This document shows, one piece after another, positions 27,344 to 35,634 of a stretch of 64,000 nucleotides of DNA. The stretch spans positions 62,001 to 126,000 of the forward strand of contig NZ_BOOZ01000005.1 of NCBI RefSeq assembly GCF_016863495.1, read 5' to 3'. Under the pieces are notes generated by a model, which had not been told where the DNA came from, did no database searches, and saw only the letters and a program-made list of their open reading frames with translations. The position numbers were made by a program, and so were the translations under genes. The DNA is from Micromonospora andamanensis. GTDB taxonomy: Bacteria > Actinomycetota > Actinomycetes > Mycobacteriales > Micromonosporaceae. Within the stretch, counting starts at the first letter, position 1. Each line of letters opens with the position of its first letter.

Positions 27344-28600
27344 TCACACCTCGGTGACGTAGAACCGGGGCAGCGGAAGCACCCGGAACCGCAGCCGGGC
27401 CCCGGCCCGGCGCAGCTGCCAGGCCAGCGCGAGCAGCGCGGTGGTCAGCGAGAGCAGCCCACCGGCCCAGATGCTGGCACCGGCGCCGAAGGTCTCGGCG
27501 ACCCAACCGATGATCGGTGCGCCGACCGGGTTGGTGCCCAGGAACACCAGCACCCACAGCGCCATCACCCGGCCCCGGAACGCGGCGTCGGTGCCGAGCT
27601 GCACCCGCTGGTTCGCCGCCTGGGCGAAGTAGACCATGAAGAAGCCGGTGGGCGGCAGCAGGGCCACCACCATCCAGTACGCCGGGGCCAGTCCGACGAG
27701 GGTGCCGAAGGTGGCGCAGCCGATCGCGGCACCCAGCACCAGCCAGACCGAGGGACGGCTCCGCCGGCCGGTCCCGGCGAGGGCACCGATAAGTGCGCCG
27801 ACGGCGAGCGTGGTGCTGAACAGACCGAACGAGGCGGCCCCGGTGTTGAAGACGGTCTTCGCCAACGCCGCAAGTGTCAGCTGGAAGTTGAACAGCGACA
27901 TCCCGATCACCGACATCACCACCATCGGGAGCAGCAGGTCGGGCCGTCGGCCGACGTAGCGCAGCCCGTCGAGCACTGTCGCGGCGGCCCGCTCGTCGCG
28001 CGGTGGCAGCGGGTCCCGGTGCAGTTCGGCCGGACGCATCCTGATCACCGTGACCAGCGGCGCGATCGAGCTGAGCGCGGTGACCAGGAAGACCGGCCCG
28101 ACGTCGAAGGCGGCGATGGCCAACCCGGCCACGGCCGGGCCGACGATGCGGGCCGAGTTGAACACGGCCGCGTTGAGCGAGAGTGCGTTGGGCAGCAGCG
28201 ACGTGCCGACAAGTTCGGAGACGAACGCCTGGCGCACCGGGGTCTCCACCGCGTTTGCCACGCCGAGCAGGGCGGCGAAGACGAAGACGTGCCACAGCTG
28301 GACCAGGCCGGTGAGTACCAGCAGGCTCATGGCCAGCGACAGCACGGTCCAGAACGCGTTGGCCACGAAGAGGAGCATCCGCTTGTCGTACCGGTCGGCG
28401 AGGCGGCCGGAGAGCAGCGTGAGCAGCAGTACCGGGGTGAACTGGAGCGCGACGACCACGCCGAGCGCGGTTGCCGAGTCGCCGGAAAGCTCGAGGACCA
28501 GCCAGTCCTGGGCGATGAACATCATCCAGACACCGATCAGCTTGACCAGTTGCCCGAATGCGAAGAGCCGGTAGTTGCGGACCTGTAGGGACTGGAACAT
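27344..28600 (-). CDS. MFS transporter, drug-efflux type
   Basis: A 418-aa MFS protein with about 12 helices. Seen: MFQSLQVRNYRLFAFGQLVKLIGVWM start, loop 2-3 motif SGRLADRYDKRMLLFVAN, and the ANAVETPVRQAFVSELV segment typical of the DHA3/EntS-like branch. It lies 100 nt downstream of a MarR-type regulator on the same strand. A MarR-controlled efflux pump is therefore the simplest reading. I start at MFQ; an in-frame GTG seven codons earlier is possible. Substrate unknown. Confidence 0.9.
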   Translation of the reverse strand: MFQSLQVRNYRLFAFGQLVKLIGVWMMFIAQDWLVLELSGDSATALGVVVALQFTPVLLLTLLSGRLADRYDKRMLLFVANAFWTVLSLAMSLLVLTGLVQLWHVFVFAALLGVANAVETPVRQAFVSELVGTSLLPNALSLNAAVFNSARIVGPAVAGLAIAAFDVGPVFLVTALSSIAPLVTVIRMRPAELHRDPLPPRDERAAATVLDGLRYVGRRPDLLLPMVVMSVIGMSLFNFQLTLAALAKTVFNTGAASFGLFSTTLAVGALIGALAGTGRRSRPSVWLVLGAAIGCATFGTLVGLAPAYWMVVALLPPTGFFMVYFAQAANQRVQLGTDAAFRGRVMALWVLVFLGTNPVGAPIIGWVAETFGAGASIWAGGLLSLTTALLALAWQLRRAGARLRFRVLPLPRFYVTEV

Positions 28601-28700
28601 CGTGCTCAGCCTTGCCTGCACTCTTGGTGCGCCTCCTCGCGGTCGTACGCGTCGTCAACGACGGACGGCACGGCGCGGGGCACACCAGGTGTGCGCGGCG

Positions 28701-29150
28701 TCAGGCTCGGGAGAGTCGCTGGAGGATCTCCGCTGCGTGGTGCAGGGTCTCCCGGTCGGCGTCGCTCAACTCGGCCAGCCGGCGGGCCAGCCACTCGTCC
28801 CGGACCCGCTCGAACTGGTCGAGCACGGCCCGGCCCCCCTCGGTCGTCGCGAGGATGACCTGCCGACCGTCGGTCGGGTGGGGGGTGCGCTGCACGAGGC
28901 CGCGCTCCTCCAGCTTCGCGACGATCTTCGTCATCGTCGGTGGCTGCACCCGTTCGACGTCGGCGAGTTCCCGCGGCGTGAGCGCGCCCGCCAACCGAAG
29001 GCTGGTGAGCGCGGACAGTTGGGTGACCGTCAGGTCACCTACCGGCCGGGCCTGGCGGACCCGCCGGTTCAACCGGGTGATCGCATCACGCAACTGAAGG
29101 GCCAGTTGCGCCGGTGGCATGCTCTGAGCCGTCACCGTCCGCTCCGTCAC
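28701..29150 (-). CDS. MarR family transcriptional regulator
   Basis: A 149-aa MarR protein with the winged helix-turn-helix at about residues 42-105. Seen: LTVTQLSALTSLRLAGALTPRELADVERVQPPTMTKIVAKLEERGLV, then the wing RTPHPTDGRQVILATT, followed by dimerisation helices. A palindromic AT-rich site lies immediately upstream of its GTG, so autoregulation together with the downstream MFS gene is likely. The start has no Shine-Dalgarno sequence and may be leaderless. The inducing ligand is unknown. Confidence 0.92.
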   Translation of the reverse strand: MTERTVTAQSMPPAQLALQLRDAITRLNRRVRQARPVGDLTVTQLSALTSLRLAGALTPRELADVERVQPPTMTKIVAKLEERGLVQRTPHPTDGRQVILATTEGGRAVLDQFERVRDEWLARRLAELSDADRETLHHAAEILQRLSRA

Positions 29151-29152
29151 GA

Positions 29153-29167
29153 TAGTTAGCCTAACTA
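29153..29167. promoter_or_regulatory. Probable MarR operator
   Basis: TAGTTAG and CTAACTA form perfect 7-bp arms around a single base, in a locally AT-rich patch that also contains TTAGC repeats. It abuts the start codon of the MarR gene and overlaps any plausible -10 element. Size and symmetry fit MarR-family operators. Inferred, no footprint. Confidence 0.7.
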
Positions 29168-29224
29168 ATTAGCTGACCGAGGCGCAGCGGATATGACCAT
29201 GCTCACCCCGACGTTTCTCCTGCT

Positions 29225-29275
29225 CCGGGCCGGGCGTACGCATCACGTCGGGTGGATCACGCAAGCCCGGCCCGG
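29225..29275 (-). terminator. Hairpin after the NCS2 permease
   Basis: CCGGGCCGGGC at 29225-29235 pairs perfectly with GCCCGGCCCGG at 29265-29275 (29-nt loop). It starts a few bases beyond the minus-strand permease stop and separates it from marR. Confidence 0.6.
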
Positions 29276-29282
29276 GCCACTG

Positions 29283-30761
29283 TCAGAAGAGCAGCGTCTC
29301 GATCGGACCGCGCAGGAAGTACACCACGAACAGCGCCGCCACCGCGTACAGCAGCGGGTGGATCTCCCGGGACTTGCCCTTGGCCAGCTTGACCACCACG
29401 TACACGATCAGGCCCGCCCCGATCCCGTTGGAGATCGAGTAGGTGAACGGCATCAACACGATGGTGAGGAAGGCCGGGATGGCGATCTCGTAGTCGGACC
29501 AGTCGATGGTCCGCACCGCCGTCATCATCAGGAAGCCGACCACCACAAGTGCGACCGACGCCGCCTCGAACGGGACGACCACCACCAGCGGCGCGAGGAA
29601 CATGGCCAGCAGGAAGAGCACGCCGGTGACCAGGTTGGCCACCCCGGTCCGGGCGCCCTCCGCGACACCGGCGGCACTCTCGATGTACGACGTGTTGCTG
29701 GAGACGCTCGCCGCACCACCACTCGCCGCCGCGATCGAGTCGACGAGCAGGATCTCCCTGGTGCGCGGCGGGGTGCCCTGCTCGTCGAGCATGCCGCCCT
29801 CCTGACCGACGGCCACCATCGTGCCCATCGTGTCAAAGAAGTCGGTGATGAGCAGGGTGAAGATGAACATCAGTACGACCAGCCAACCGGCCCGCCCCCA
29901 CGAGTCCAGCACGTTGAACTGGCCGAGCAGGGACAGGTCCGGAACGTCGAACGGGTTGCTCGGCAGCGTCGGGACGTTCAGCGACCAGCCCTTCGGGTTC
30001 GGCACACCGTCGACGAAGGACGGGCCGATGTTGCCCACCGCCTCCACCACCATGGCCAACACCGTGGAGGCGAGGATGCCGACCAGGATGGCCCCCTTCA
30101 CCCGCCGCACCACGAGCACCAGGGTCACCAGCAGACCCACCACGAAGACCAGCATCGGCCAACTGACGAGCTTGCCGCCGATGCCCAGGCCGAGCGGCAC
30201 CGTGGTGTTCGCCTCGTCCGGAATCCGCCGTACGAAGCCGGCGTCCACCAGGCCGATGATGGTGAGGAACAGGCCGATACCGACGCCGATCGCCGTCTTC
30301 ATCTGGGTCGGCACCGAGCGGAACACCGCAGTACGCAGCCCGGTCAGCACCAGCACCGCGATGATCAGACCTTCGATCACCACCAGGCCCATCGCGTCGG
30401 CCCAGGTCATCTCGGGGGCGATCTCGTACGCCACAAGGGCGTTCACCCCGAGCCCGGCGGCGACCGCCAGCGGGAACCGGCCGACCACGCCCATCAGGAT
30501 GGTCATCAGTCCGGCGACCAGGGCGGTGGCCGCCGCGATCGCGGGGATCGGCAGGGTCTGGTTGTCACCGTCGACGGCGCTGCCGAGGATGAGCGGATTG
30601 AGCACCACGATGTACGCCATCGTGAAGAAGGTGGCCAGGCCACCGCGCACCTCGCGGGTCAGCGTCGAGCCGCGGGCCGAAATCTCGAAGTACCGGTCGA
30701 AGCCGTTACGCGGCTGACCGGAACCGGGTGGGGTGCCGTTGTCGGGCGGCGCTACTGCCAT
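29283..30761 (-). CDS. NCS2/AzgA family purine permease
   Basis: A 492-aa membrane protein for purine uptake (adenine, guanine, hypoxanthine in the AzgA group). Seen: FEISARGSTLTREVRGGLATFFTMAYIVVLNP is the hallmark AzgA start. It is followed by PLAVAAGLGVNALVAYEI, the substrate-site region FFDTMGTMVAVGQEGGML, and SSNTSYIESAAGVAEGARTG. AGG lies 9 nt before the ATG. No purine riboswitch is visible in the 90-nt leader. Divergent from the DUF2530 gene. Confidence 0.93.
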   Translation of the reverse strand: MAVAPPDNGTPPGSGQPRNGFDRYFEISARGSTLTREVRGGLATFFTMAYIVVLNPLILGSAVDGDNQTLPIPAIAAATALVAGLMTILMGVVGRFPLAVAAGLGVNALVAYEIAPEMTWADAMGLVVIEGLIIAVLVLTGLRTAVFRSVPTQMKTAIGVGIGLFLTIIGLVDAGFVRRIPDEANTTVPLGLGIGGKLVSWPMLVFVVGLLVTLVLVVRRVKGAILVGILASTVLAMVVEAVGNIGPSFVDGVPNPKGWSLNVPTLPSNPFDVPDLSLLGQFNVLDSWGRAGWLVVLMFIFTLLITDFFDTMGTMVAVGQEGGMLDEQGTPPRTREILLVDSIAAASGGAASVSSNTSYIESAAGVAEGARTGVANLVTGVLFLLAMFLAPLVVVVPFEAASVALVVVGFLMMTAVRTIDWSDYEIAIPAFLTIVLMPFTYSISNGIGAGLIVYVVVKLAKGKSREIHPLLYAVAALFVVYFLRGPIETLLF

Positions 30762-30850
30762 CAGGAACCTCACAGCGGATCATCGGGTTGTCGCGCGCAT
30801 CGTCGCAGATGGCCGACCTGCCGGGAAGCAGGGTCACGTAGGCTGGCCGG

Positions 30851-31093
30851 GTGCCCACCCCGCCACCCCGCCCCGAGCCGCTCGATCCGCCGATGGTGCC
30901 GTTCGCGCTCGCCGGAATGGCAGCCTGGGCCGTCGCCGGGTTGGTGCTGCTGCTCTTCCGCGACCGGTTGGCCGCCAGTGGCCACGAGAACTGGCTCTGG
31001 ATCTGCCTGGCCGGATTCCTGTGGGGCTTCCCCGGCCTGGCGGTGATGATGCGGCACGACGCCAATCGCCGCCGCCGTCACGCCGCCGGTTGA
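30851..31093 (+). CDS. DUF2530 small membrane protein
   Basis: An 80-aa protein with two membrane helices. Seen: PPMVPFALAGMAAWAVAGLVLLLF, then the short loop RDRLAASGHENWLWIC and LAGFLWGFPGLAVMMRHDANRRRR. The W-x-W-x-C loop and basic tail match DUF2530, a family confined to actinomycetes and typically near a purine permease and DUF3027. GTG start; the DNA just upstream lacks a clear ribosome site. Function unknown. Confidence 0.85.
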   Translation: MPTPPPRPEPLDPPMVPFALAGMAAWAVAGLVLLLFRDRLAASGHENWLWICLAGFLWGFPGLAVMMRHDANRRRRHAAG

Positions 31094-31114
31094 GCGGGCC
31101 GGCGCCGGCCACTG

Positions 31115-31951
31115 TCAGGAGTGCCCGTACGGCTCCGCCGGCTCGCCGCCCTCGACCGAACCGGACGCACGGCTGACCGCCATCGGCTCCACCGCGCTGT
31201 CGTCGTAGACGGTGGGCATCTCGTCGACAGCCGTGTCAGCCTCGACAAGCGTCTCCGAGTGGGCGCCGCAGCCATGGTCGGCGCTGACCACCCGACCGTC
31301 GTCCGGTGCGTAGAAGTTGCCGCAGACACCGAAGCACTGCCGCAGCCTGCCCGCGAGTGGCAGGTAGAAGCCGCAGGTGCCGCAGCGGGCAGCGGCGGGC
31401 GCGGAGGCGGAGATCGGTGCCGCGGGGCCGTGATCGCCGTCGTACCAGCGCTGGGCCGTCTCGATCCGTCCCTCCCGCGACATCACCCGGGGCCGACCGA
31501 GCCCCAGTTCCCAGGCGGTCTCCTCGACCGCCGGGTCGTCGGAGAGGAGGTAGCCGGGTTGGAGGCGCTCGTCGTCCGACGGGGTCGGCAACAAGTCGCC
31601 GGGGCCCAGGTCGCCGGGCTTGAGGCGCTCCTGCCAGGGCAGCCAGCCGGGCGCGAGCAACGCGTCAGGCCCGGGCAGCAGGACCGTCTCACAGATCGTC
31701 ACGGTACGACTGCGCGGCACCCGCGTCACGGTGACCGCCCACCGCCAGCCGCGGTAGCCGGCCAGGCGGCACTCGAAATAGTGGGTGACAAGTCGATCAC
31801 CCTCGGCAACGGCCTGGAGGTGGTCGCCGACGTCGTCGGGGCCCACCTCGGTGATGCCGGCGCGCGCCACCTCGACGGCAGCGGCGCAGACCTGGTCAAG
31901 ACGGGCGGCACGGGCGGAGGCGGGCCTGGTCACCCGACCATTGTTCCCCAT
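31115..31951 (-). CDS. DUF3027 family protein
   Basis: A 278-aa cytoplasmic protein of the actinobacterial DUF3027 family. Seen: ARLDQVCAAAVEVARAGI, the GDHLQAVAEGDRLVTHYFEC stretch, GYRGWRWAVTVTRVPRS, RLKPGDLGPGDLLPT and a Cys cluster CGTCGFYLPLAGRLRQCFGVC that may bind metal, with a later GCGAH. The start MGNNGRV is uncertain; a GTG 18 nt downstream (VTRPAS) is an alternative. It is divergent from the next MFS-like gene, and M. tuberculosis has the same adjacency as I recall it. Function unknown. Confidence 0.85.
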   Translation of the reverse strand: MGNNGRVTRPASARAARLDQVCAAAVEVARAGITEVGPDDVGDHLQAVAEGDRLVTHYFECRLAGYRGWRWAVTVTRVPRSRTVTICETVLLPGPDALLAPGWLPWQERLKPGDLGPGDLLPTPSDDERLQPGYLLSDDPAVEETAWELGLGRPRVMSREGRIETAQRWYDGDHGPAAPISASAPAAARCGTCGFYLPLAGRLRQCFGVCGNFYAPDDGRVVSADHGCGAHSETLVEADTAVDEMPTVYDDSAVEPMAVSRASGSVEGGEPAEPYGHS

Positions 31952-32038
31952 CGGGTGGGTGGGCTGTGAGGCACTCCCCAGAGGTGTTCTCCGGCGGTGG
32001 CGCAGCATTGCCCCGGCCGATGGGTCAGGATGGGTGCC

Positions 32039-33682
32039 ATGCCGCTGTTCTCCCGCTCTGAGCGGTCCCTCCTCGGGCGGACCGTCGGCACCGGCATCCG
32101 CGCCACCCGGCTGATGCTGCGCGGCTCCCTGAGCAGCGGTCGCTGGGTGACCCGCAGTGCCGCTCGGGCTCGGGCCCGGGGTGCCGGCGGGGAGACCGGC
32201 ATGGTCCGCCTGTTCGATCTGCACGCGATCTCCTGTGCCGGTGACACACTCATCGCCATCGGGCTGGCCGGGACGATCTTCTTCAACGTGCCGCTCGGCG
32301 AGGCACGGAGCAAGGTCGCGCTCTACCTGCTGGTGACCATGGTGCCCTTCGCCATGCTCGCACCGGTTGTCGGGCCGCTGCTCGACCACTTCCGGCACGG
32401 CCGTCGGTACGCCCTGGCCAGCACCATGCTGGGCCGGGCCTTCCTGGCCTGGCTGATCTCCGACTACATCCACGGCTTCGGGCTCTATCCAGCGGCTTTC
32501 GGGGTGCTGGCACTCTCCCGGGCGTACGGTGTCGCCCGCTCCGCGGCCGTACCCCGGTTGCTGCCGGAGGGGCTCGGCCTGTCCCAGGTGGGTGCCCGGG
32601 CCAGCGTCTACGGCACGGTGGCGGGAGCGCTCGTCGCACCGATCGGGCTGGCCGCGTTCTGGTTCGGGCCGCAGTGGCCGTTGCGGGTCGCTTCAGTGAT
32701 CTTCCTGGTCGGCATGGTGATCTCCCTACGGCTGCCGCCGAAGGCCGACTCCGAGCCGCCGGAGCGGGTACCGCGACCGCTGCGGGCGCTGCGTCGGGGC
32801 ACTGACGAGCGACCGCTGGGCCGGGGCAGACCCGCCGGGCGGCTGGTGATCTCGACCCTGGTCGGCGCGGCCACGCTGCGCGCGGTCTACGGATTCCTGC
32901 TGCTCTTCCTGGCCTTCACCATCAAGGCCGGCGACCTGACCACCGTGGTGTTCGGGCGTGACCTGGGCGATGAGTGGGCCCTCGGCCTGGTCGGCGGAGC
33001 ACTTGCCGTCGGTACCTTCCTGGCCACCGCGATCGGTACCCGGTTGCGCATCCACCGGCCGGCCGCCCTCCAGTCCAGCGGCATGGTGATCGTCGCCGGG
33101 GTGGGCGTGCTCACCGTGCTGAGCTTCTCGCTGCCGATGGTCGCCCTGCTCTGCGTGGTGACGGCGATGATGAGTGGCATCGCCAAACTGGCGGTGGACG
33201 CCTCGATCCAGGAACGCATCCCGGAACGGTTGCGGGCCAGTTCCTTCGCCCATTCCGAGACCGCGCTGATGCTCGCCTTCGTCGCCGGTGGCGGGCTGGG
33301 GCTCGTACCCTTCGACGGCCGGATCGGCATCGCGGTCGCCGCTGGTGTCGGTGCCCTCGCCGCCGCCCGGGCGCTTGTGATGGCCCGACGGCTGCGGGCC
33401 GAGAAACTGCGTGGACGGCCGCTCACCGACGACGAGCTGACCGCTGAGAAGCAGGCCGAGGAGGAACGCGCCGAGAAAGAGCGTGCCGAGCAGGAACACG
33501 CCGAGGAGCGCGCCGCCGGGGCCACCCCCACGTCCCCGGCGCCCTACCAGGGCGGACGCGATCCGGAGGAGCCAGGGCTGGCACCACCGGGCTTCCACAT
33601 CTACCGCCCGTCCTCGACGGTCACCGGTTCCGGTGGTGGCGACGACGAGACGCGGCGCAGCTCACCGGGTTCGATCACGTGA
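32039..33682 (+). CDS. MFS-like integral membrane protein with charged C-terminal tail
   Basis: A 547-aa protein. Seen: a basic N-terminus, about 12 hydrophobic segments between residues about 65 and 465, LGRAFLAWLISDYIHGFGLY, SRAYGVARSAAVPRLLPEG and SIQERIPERLRASSFAHSETALML, then a highly charged AEEERAEKERAEQEHAEER coiled tail and a Pro/Gly-rich end. Known: M. tuberculosis Rv0876c is, from memory, a similar-length homologue next to a DUF3027 gene. No substrate is established. Its stop overlaps the mqnB start (GTGA), suggesting co-expression with menaquinone synthesis here. Confidence 0.82.
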   Translation: MPLFSRSERSLLGRTVGTGIRATRLMLRGSLSSGRWVTRSAARARARGAGGETGMVRLFDLHAISCAGDTLIAIGLAGTIFFNVPLGEARSKVALYLLVTMVPFAMLAPVVGPLLDHFRHGRRYALASTMLGRAFLAWLISDYIHGFGLYPAAFGVLALSRAYGVARSAAVPRLLPEGLGLSQVGARASVYGTVAGALVAPIGLAAFWFGPQWPLRVASVIFLVGMVISLRLPPKADSEPPERVPRPLRALRRGTDERPLGRGRPAGRLVISTLVGAATLRAVYGFLLLFLAFTIKAGDLTTVVFGRDLGDEWALGLVGGALAVGTFLATAIGTRLRIHRPAALQSSGMVIVAGVGVLTVLSFSLPMVALLCVVTAMMSGIAKLAVDASIQERIPERLRASSFAHSETALMLAFVAGGGLGLVPFDGRIGIAVAAGVGALAAARALVMARRLRAEKLRGRPLTDDELTAEKQAEEERAEKERAEQEHAEERAAGATPTSPAPYQGGRDPEEPGLAPPGFHIYRPSSTVTGSGGGDDETRRSSPGSIT

Positions 33683-34329
33683 GTGGTCTGCTCGTGGTGA
33701 CCGCGGTGCCGGCCGAGGCGGAGGCGATCCAGGCCGGCCTCGCCGACCCGACAGTGGCGGTACTGCCGGTGGGGGTCGGCCCGGCGGTCGCCGGTGCGGC
33801 GACGGCCCGGTTGCTGGCACTCGCCGAGATGGCTGGCCGCCCGTACCGGGCGGTGGTGAGTGCGGGGGTGGCCGGCGGCTTCGCCCGCCGGGTCGCGGTC
33901 GGTGGCACCGTGCTCGGCACCCGGGCCATCGCCGCCGACCTGGGCGCGGAGTCACCCGACGGCTTCATCCCGATCGACGAACTCGGCATGCCTGCCGAGC
34001 TGCTCGGCGGCGGTACTGCCGTCGACGCCGACGCCACGCTGCTGGCAGCCCTACGCGTGGCGCTGCCGGCAGCGACCGTGGGACCGGTGCTGACCGTCAG
34101 TACCGTTACCGGCACCACGACAGGCACCGACGAACTGATCCGACGTCACCCTGACGCGGTGGCCGAAGCCATGGAGGGGTACGGCGTGGCGGTCGCCGCC
34201 AGCCAGGCCGGGGTGCCCTTCGTCGAACTGCGTACCATCTCGAACCCGATCGGCCCACGTGACCGGGACGCGTGGCGCCTGCGCGACGCCCTCACCGCCC
34301 TCACCGCCGCCGCCTCCGCCCTACGCTGA
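33679..34329 (+). CDS. mqnB: Futalosine hydrolase
   Basis: Cleaves futalosine to dehypoxanthinyl futalosine and hypoxanthine in the alternative menaquinone pathway. Seen: 216 aa nucleoside-phosphorylase-like fold with LLVVTAVPAEAEAI, the GVGPAVAGAATA turn, SAGVAGGFARRVAVGG, TVSTVTGTTTGT and the MEGYGVAVAASQAGVPFVELRTISNPIG signature including the substrate Glu. Its GTG overlaps the preceding stop by 4 nt. mqnD lies 1.3 kb downstream; the other mqn genes are not in this window. Confidence 0.92.
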   Translation: MSGLLVVTAVPAEAEAIQAGLADPTVAVLPVGVGPAVAGAATARLLALAEMAGRPYRAVVSAGVAGGFARRVAVGGTVLGTRAIAADLGAESPDGFIPIDELGMPAELLGGGTAVDADATLLAALRVALPAATVGPVLTVSTVTGTTTGTDELIRRHPDAVAEAMEGYGVAVAASQAGVPFVELRTISNPIGPRDRDAWRLRDALTALTAAASALR

Positions 34330-34373
34330 CGCCGCCGCCTCGTGCCCGCCCACCCCGTCCCGTCCGGTCCGGT

Positions 34374-35222
34374 TCACCTCGGCGGGTCGAGCCGCAGCGC
34401 CTGCGGCCGGCTCCACTCGATCCGGTAACCGCACGCCAGCAGGAAGTGGATGCCGCCGAACTCGGCTGTGGCGCAGATCGCGCGCGGACCGGTCTGCTGG
34501 ATTTCCTCCGTGAGGCGAGCCACCAGCCGACGCCCGATGCCGAGCAGGCGGAGCCGGGGTGCCACCAGCACACCGTCGAGTACCACCTCGCGACGATCAC
34601 CCAGGTCCTCCCCGAGCAGCAGGTCGAGACTGCGCTCATGGGCACGCAGCTCGCCGACGACGTCGCCACCGGGCAGTTCCGCCACGAGCCGCCAGCAACC
34701 GTCCGGCACACCGTCGATGAGGCGACGGATCCGTACCGAATCACGGAGCCGCTCCCGGAGTCGCCGCTCGTCCCGGCGGCCCCGGTCGAGGTCGTAGGTC
34801 ACCTCGGGAACCCGCAGCGGCCACCGGTCAGGCGGCAGCGAGTACCAATGGGCCCACCAGGCACCGGGCCAGTCCTTCAGCGTCCGGACCTGCCGGACGT
34901 CCAGGTGCGCCGGATAGCGCCGGCCCGCATCGTCCCGACGGATGTCGTCGCAGATCACTTCGCCGGACAGGGCTTGTTCGTCGGGGCAGGGCGGGGCTTG
35001 TTCGTCGGGACCGGCGATCCGTAGCGCCCCGCCCGCCGCCCGTACCAGGCGCTGCACCGTTCGAAACTGGGCACCGGCGGACCGATCGGACTCGATCCGC
35101 GCCACTGTCGACTGCGGCACGCCGGACCGCTCTGCCAGCTCCCGCTGACTCAGGTCAGCCTGCCGACGCAACGCCCGCAGCACCGACCCAAGATCGAGCA
35201 TCTCATCCTCGTCGTCCCCCAT
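34374..35222 (-). CDS. XRE-type helix-turn-helix fused to GNAT-like domain
   Basis: A 282-aa two-domain protein. N-terminal XRE helix-turn-helix at about residues 10-68: LGSVLRALRRQADLSQRELAERSGVPQSTVARIESDRS. A linker contains a duplicated PDEQA octapeptide encoded by a 16-bp direct repeat with 24-nt period (34970-34985 and 34994-35009). The C-terminal about 120 residues have a GNAT look, with EVVLDGVLVAPRLRLLGIGRRLVARL (acetyl-CoA loop) and FLLACGYRIEW. It could be a regulator whose output is acetylation, or a self-regulated acetyltransferase. It is inserted on the opposite strand between mqnB and mqnD. Confidence 0.8.
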   Translation of the reverse strand: MGDDEDEMLDLGSVLRALRRQADLSQRELAERSGVPQSTVARIESDRSAGAQFRTVQRLVRAAGGALRIAGPDEQAPPCPDEQALSGEVICDDIRRDDAGRRYPAHLDVRQVRTLKDWPGAWWAHWYSLPPDRWPLRVPEVTYDLDRGRRDERRLRERLRDSVRIRRLIDGVPDGCWRLVAELPGGDVVGELRAHERSLDLLLGEDLGDRREVVLDGVLVAPRLRLLGIGRRLVARLTEEIQQTGPRAICATAEFGGIHFLLACGYRIEWSRPQALRLDPPR

Positions 35223-35272
35223 CCACCGATGCTCCCAGCGCCCTCGCAGTCACTCAATCCCGGCCGCGAGCC

Positions 35273-35293
35273 TGTGGATAATCCTGTGGATAA
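35273..35293. promoter_or_regulatory. Tandem DnaA-box-like 9-mers
   Basis: TGTGGATAA occurs at 35273-35281 and 35285-35293, in direct orientation 12 bp apart. The complement, TTATCCACA, is the classic DnaA box. No dnaA, dnaN or gidB is near, so this is not oriC. It might be a DnaA titration or regulatory site, an operator for the adjacent XRE protein, or chance. Confidence 0.4.
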
Positions 35294-35365
35294 CAGGCCA
35301 CGGCGAGGATGCCGCAGCCCGATGTCAATCCGATCCTCCAGGCGGCGGCACATGGTGTTGGCGCG

Positions 35366-35505
35366 CTGTCGAGCTGAACCATCCGTGCTATCGGCCCGAC
35401 GGACGCGGAACAGCAGACGCGGGCGGCAGACCAGACGACGGTCATCCCACGCGACCGACGTCTCTAGCGCCCAGCGGCGATTCGTTTACGCCCTCAGCTC
35501 GACAG
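35366..35505. repeat. Perfect 12-bp inverted repeat, widely spaced
   Basis: CTGTCGAGCTGA at 35366-35377 is exactly complementary to TCAGCTCGACAG at 35494-35505. The same 12-mer begins a similar, shorter spaced repeat at 13363-13374. Nothing coding lies between the arms. Confidence 0.55.
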
Positions 35506-35634
35506 GACGTGCCCACCACACCCGCACCTGCCGCCGGAACGGGGCAGGAGCGCGAGGCCCGGTGTGCGCCGGGGCAGGCGGGGGTGAGGCCGGCGGCGGG
35601 GGGTGCAGTGAGTCGGCGGAGCTACGGTGGGGGT

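Larger units (their letters stand above)
35223..35634. other. Intergenic region with DnaA-box-like pair and spaced inverted repeat
   Basis: I see no gene in these 412 bases, which separate the XRE-GNAT gene (minus) from mqnD (plus). They contain two copies of TGTGGATAA and a perfect 12-bp inverted repeat 140 bp across, both listed separately. The mqnD promoter should lie in the right half. Confidence 0.5.

Noticed and set aside
35273..35293. Chromosomal replication origin
   Set aside because: Only two DnaA-like boxes and no dnaA, dnaN or gidB nearby.
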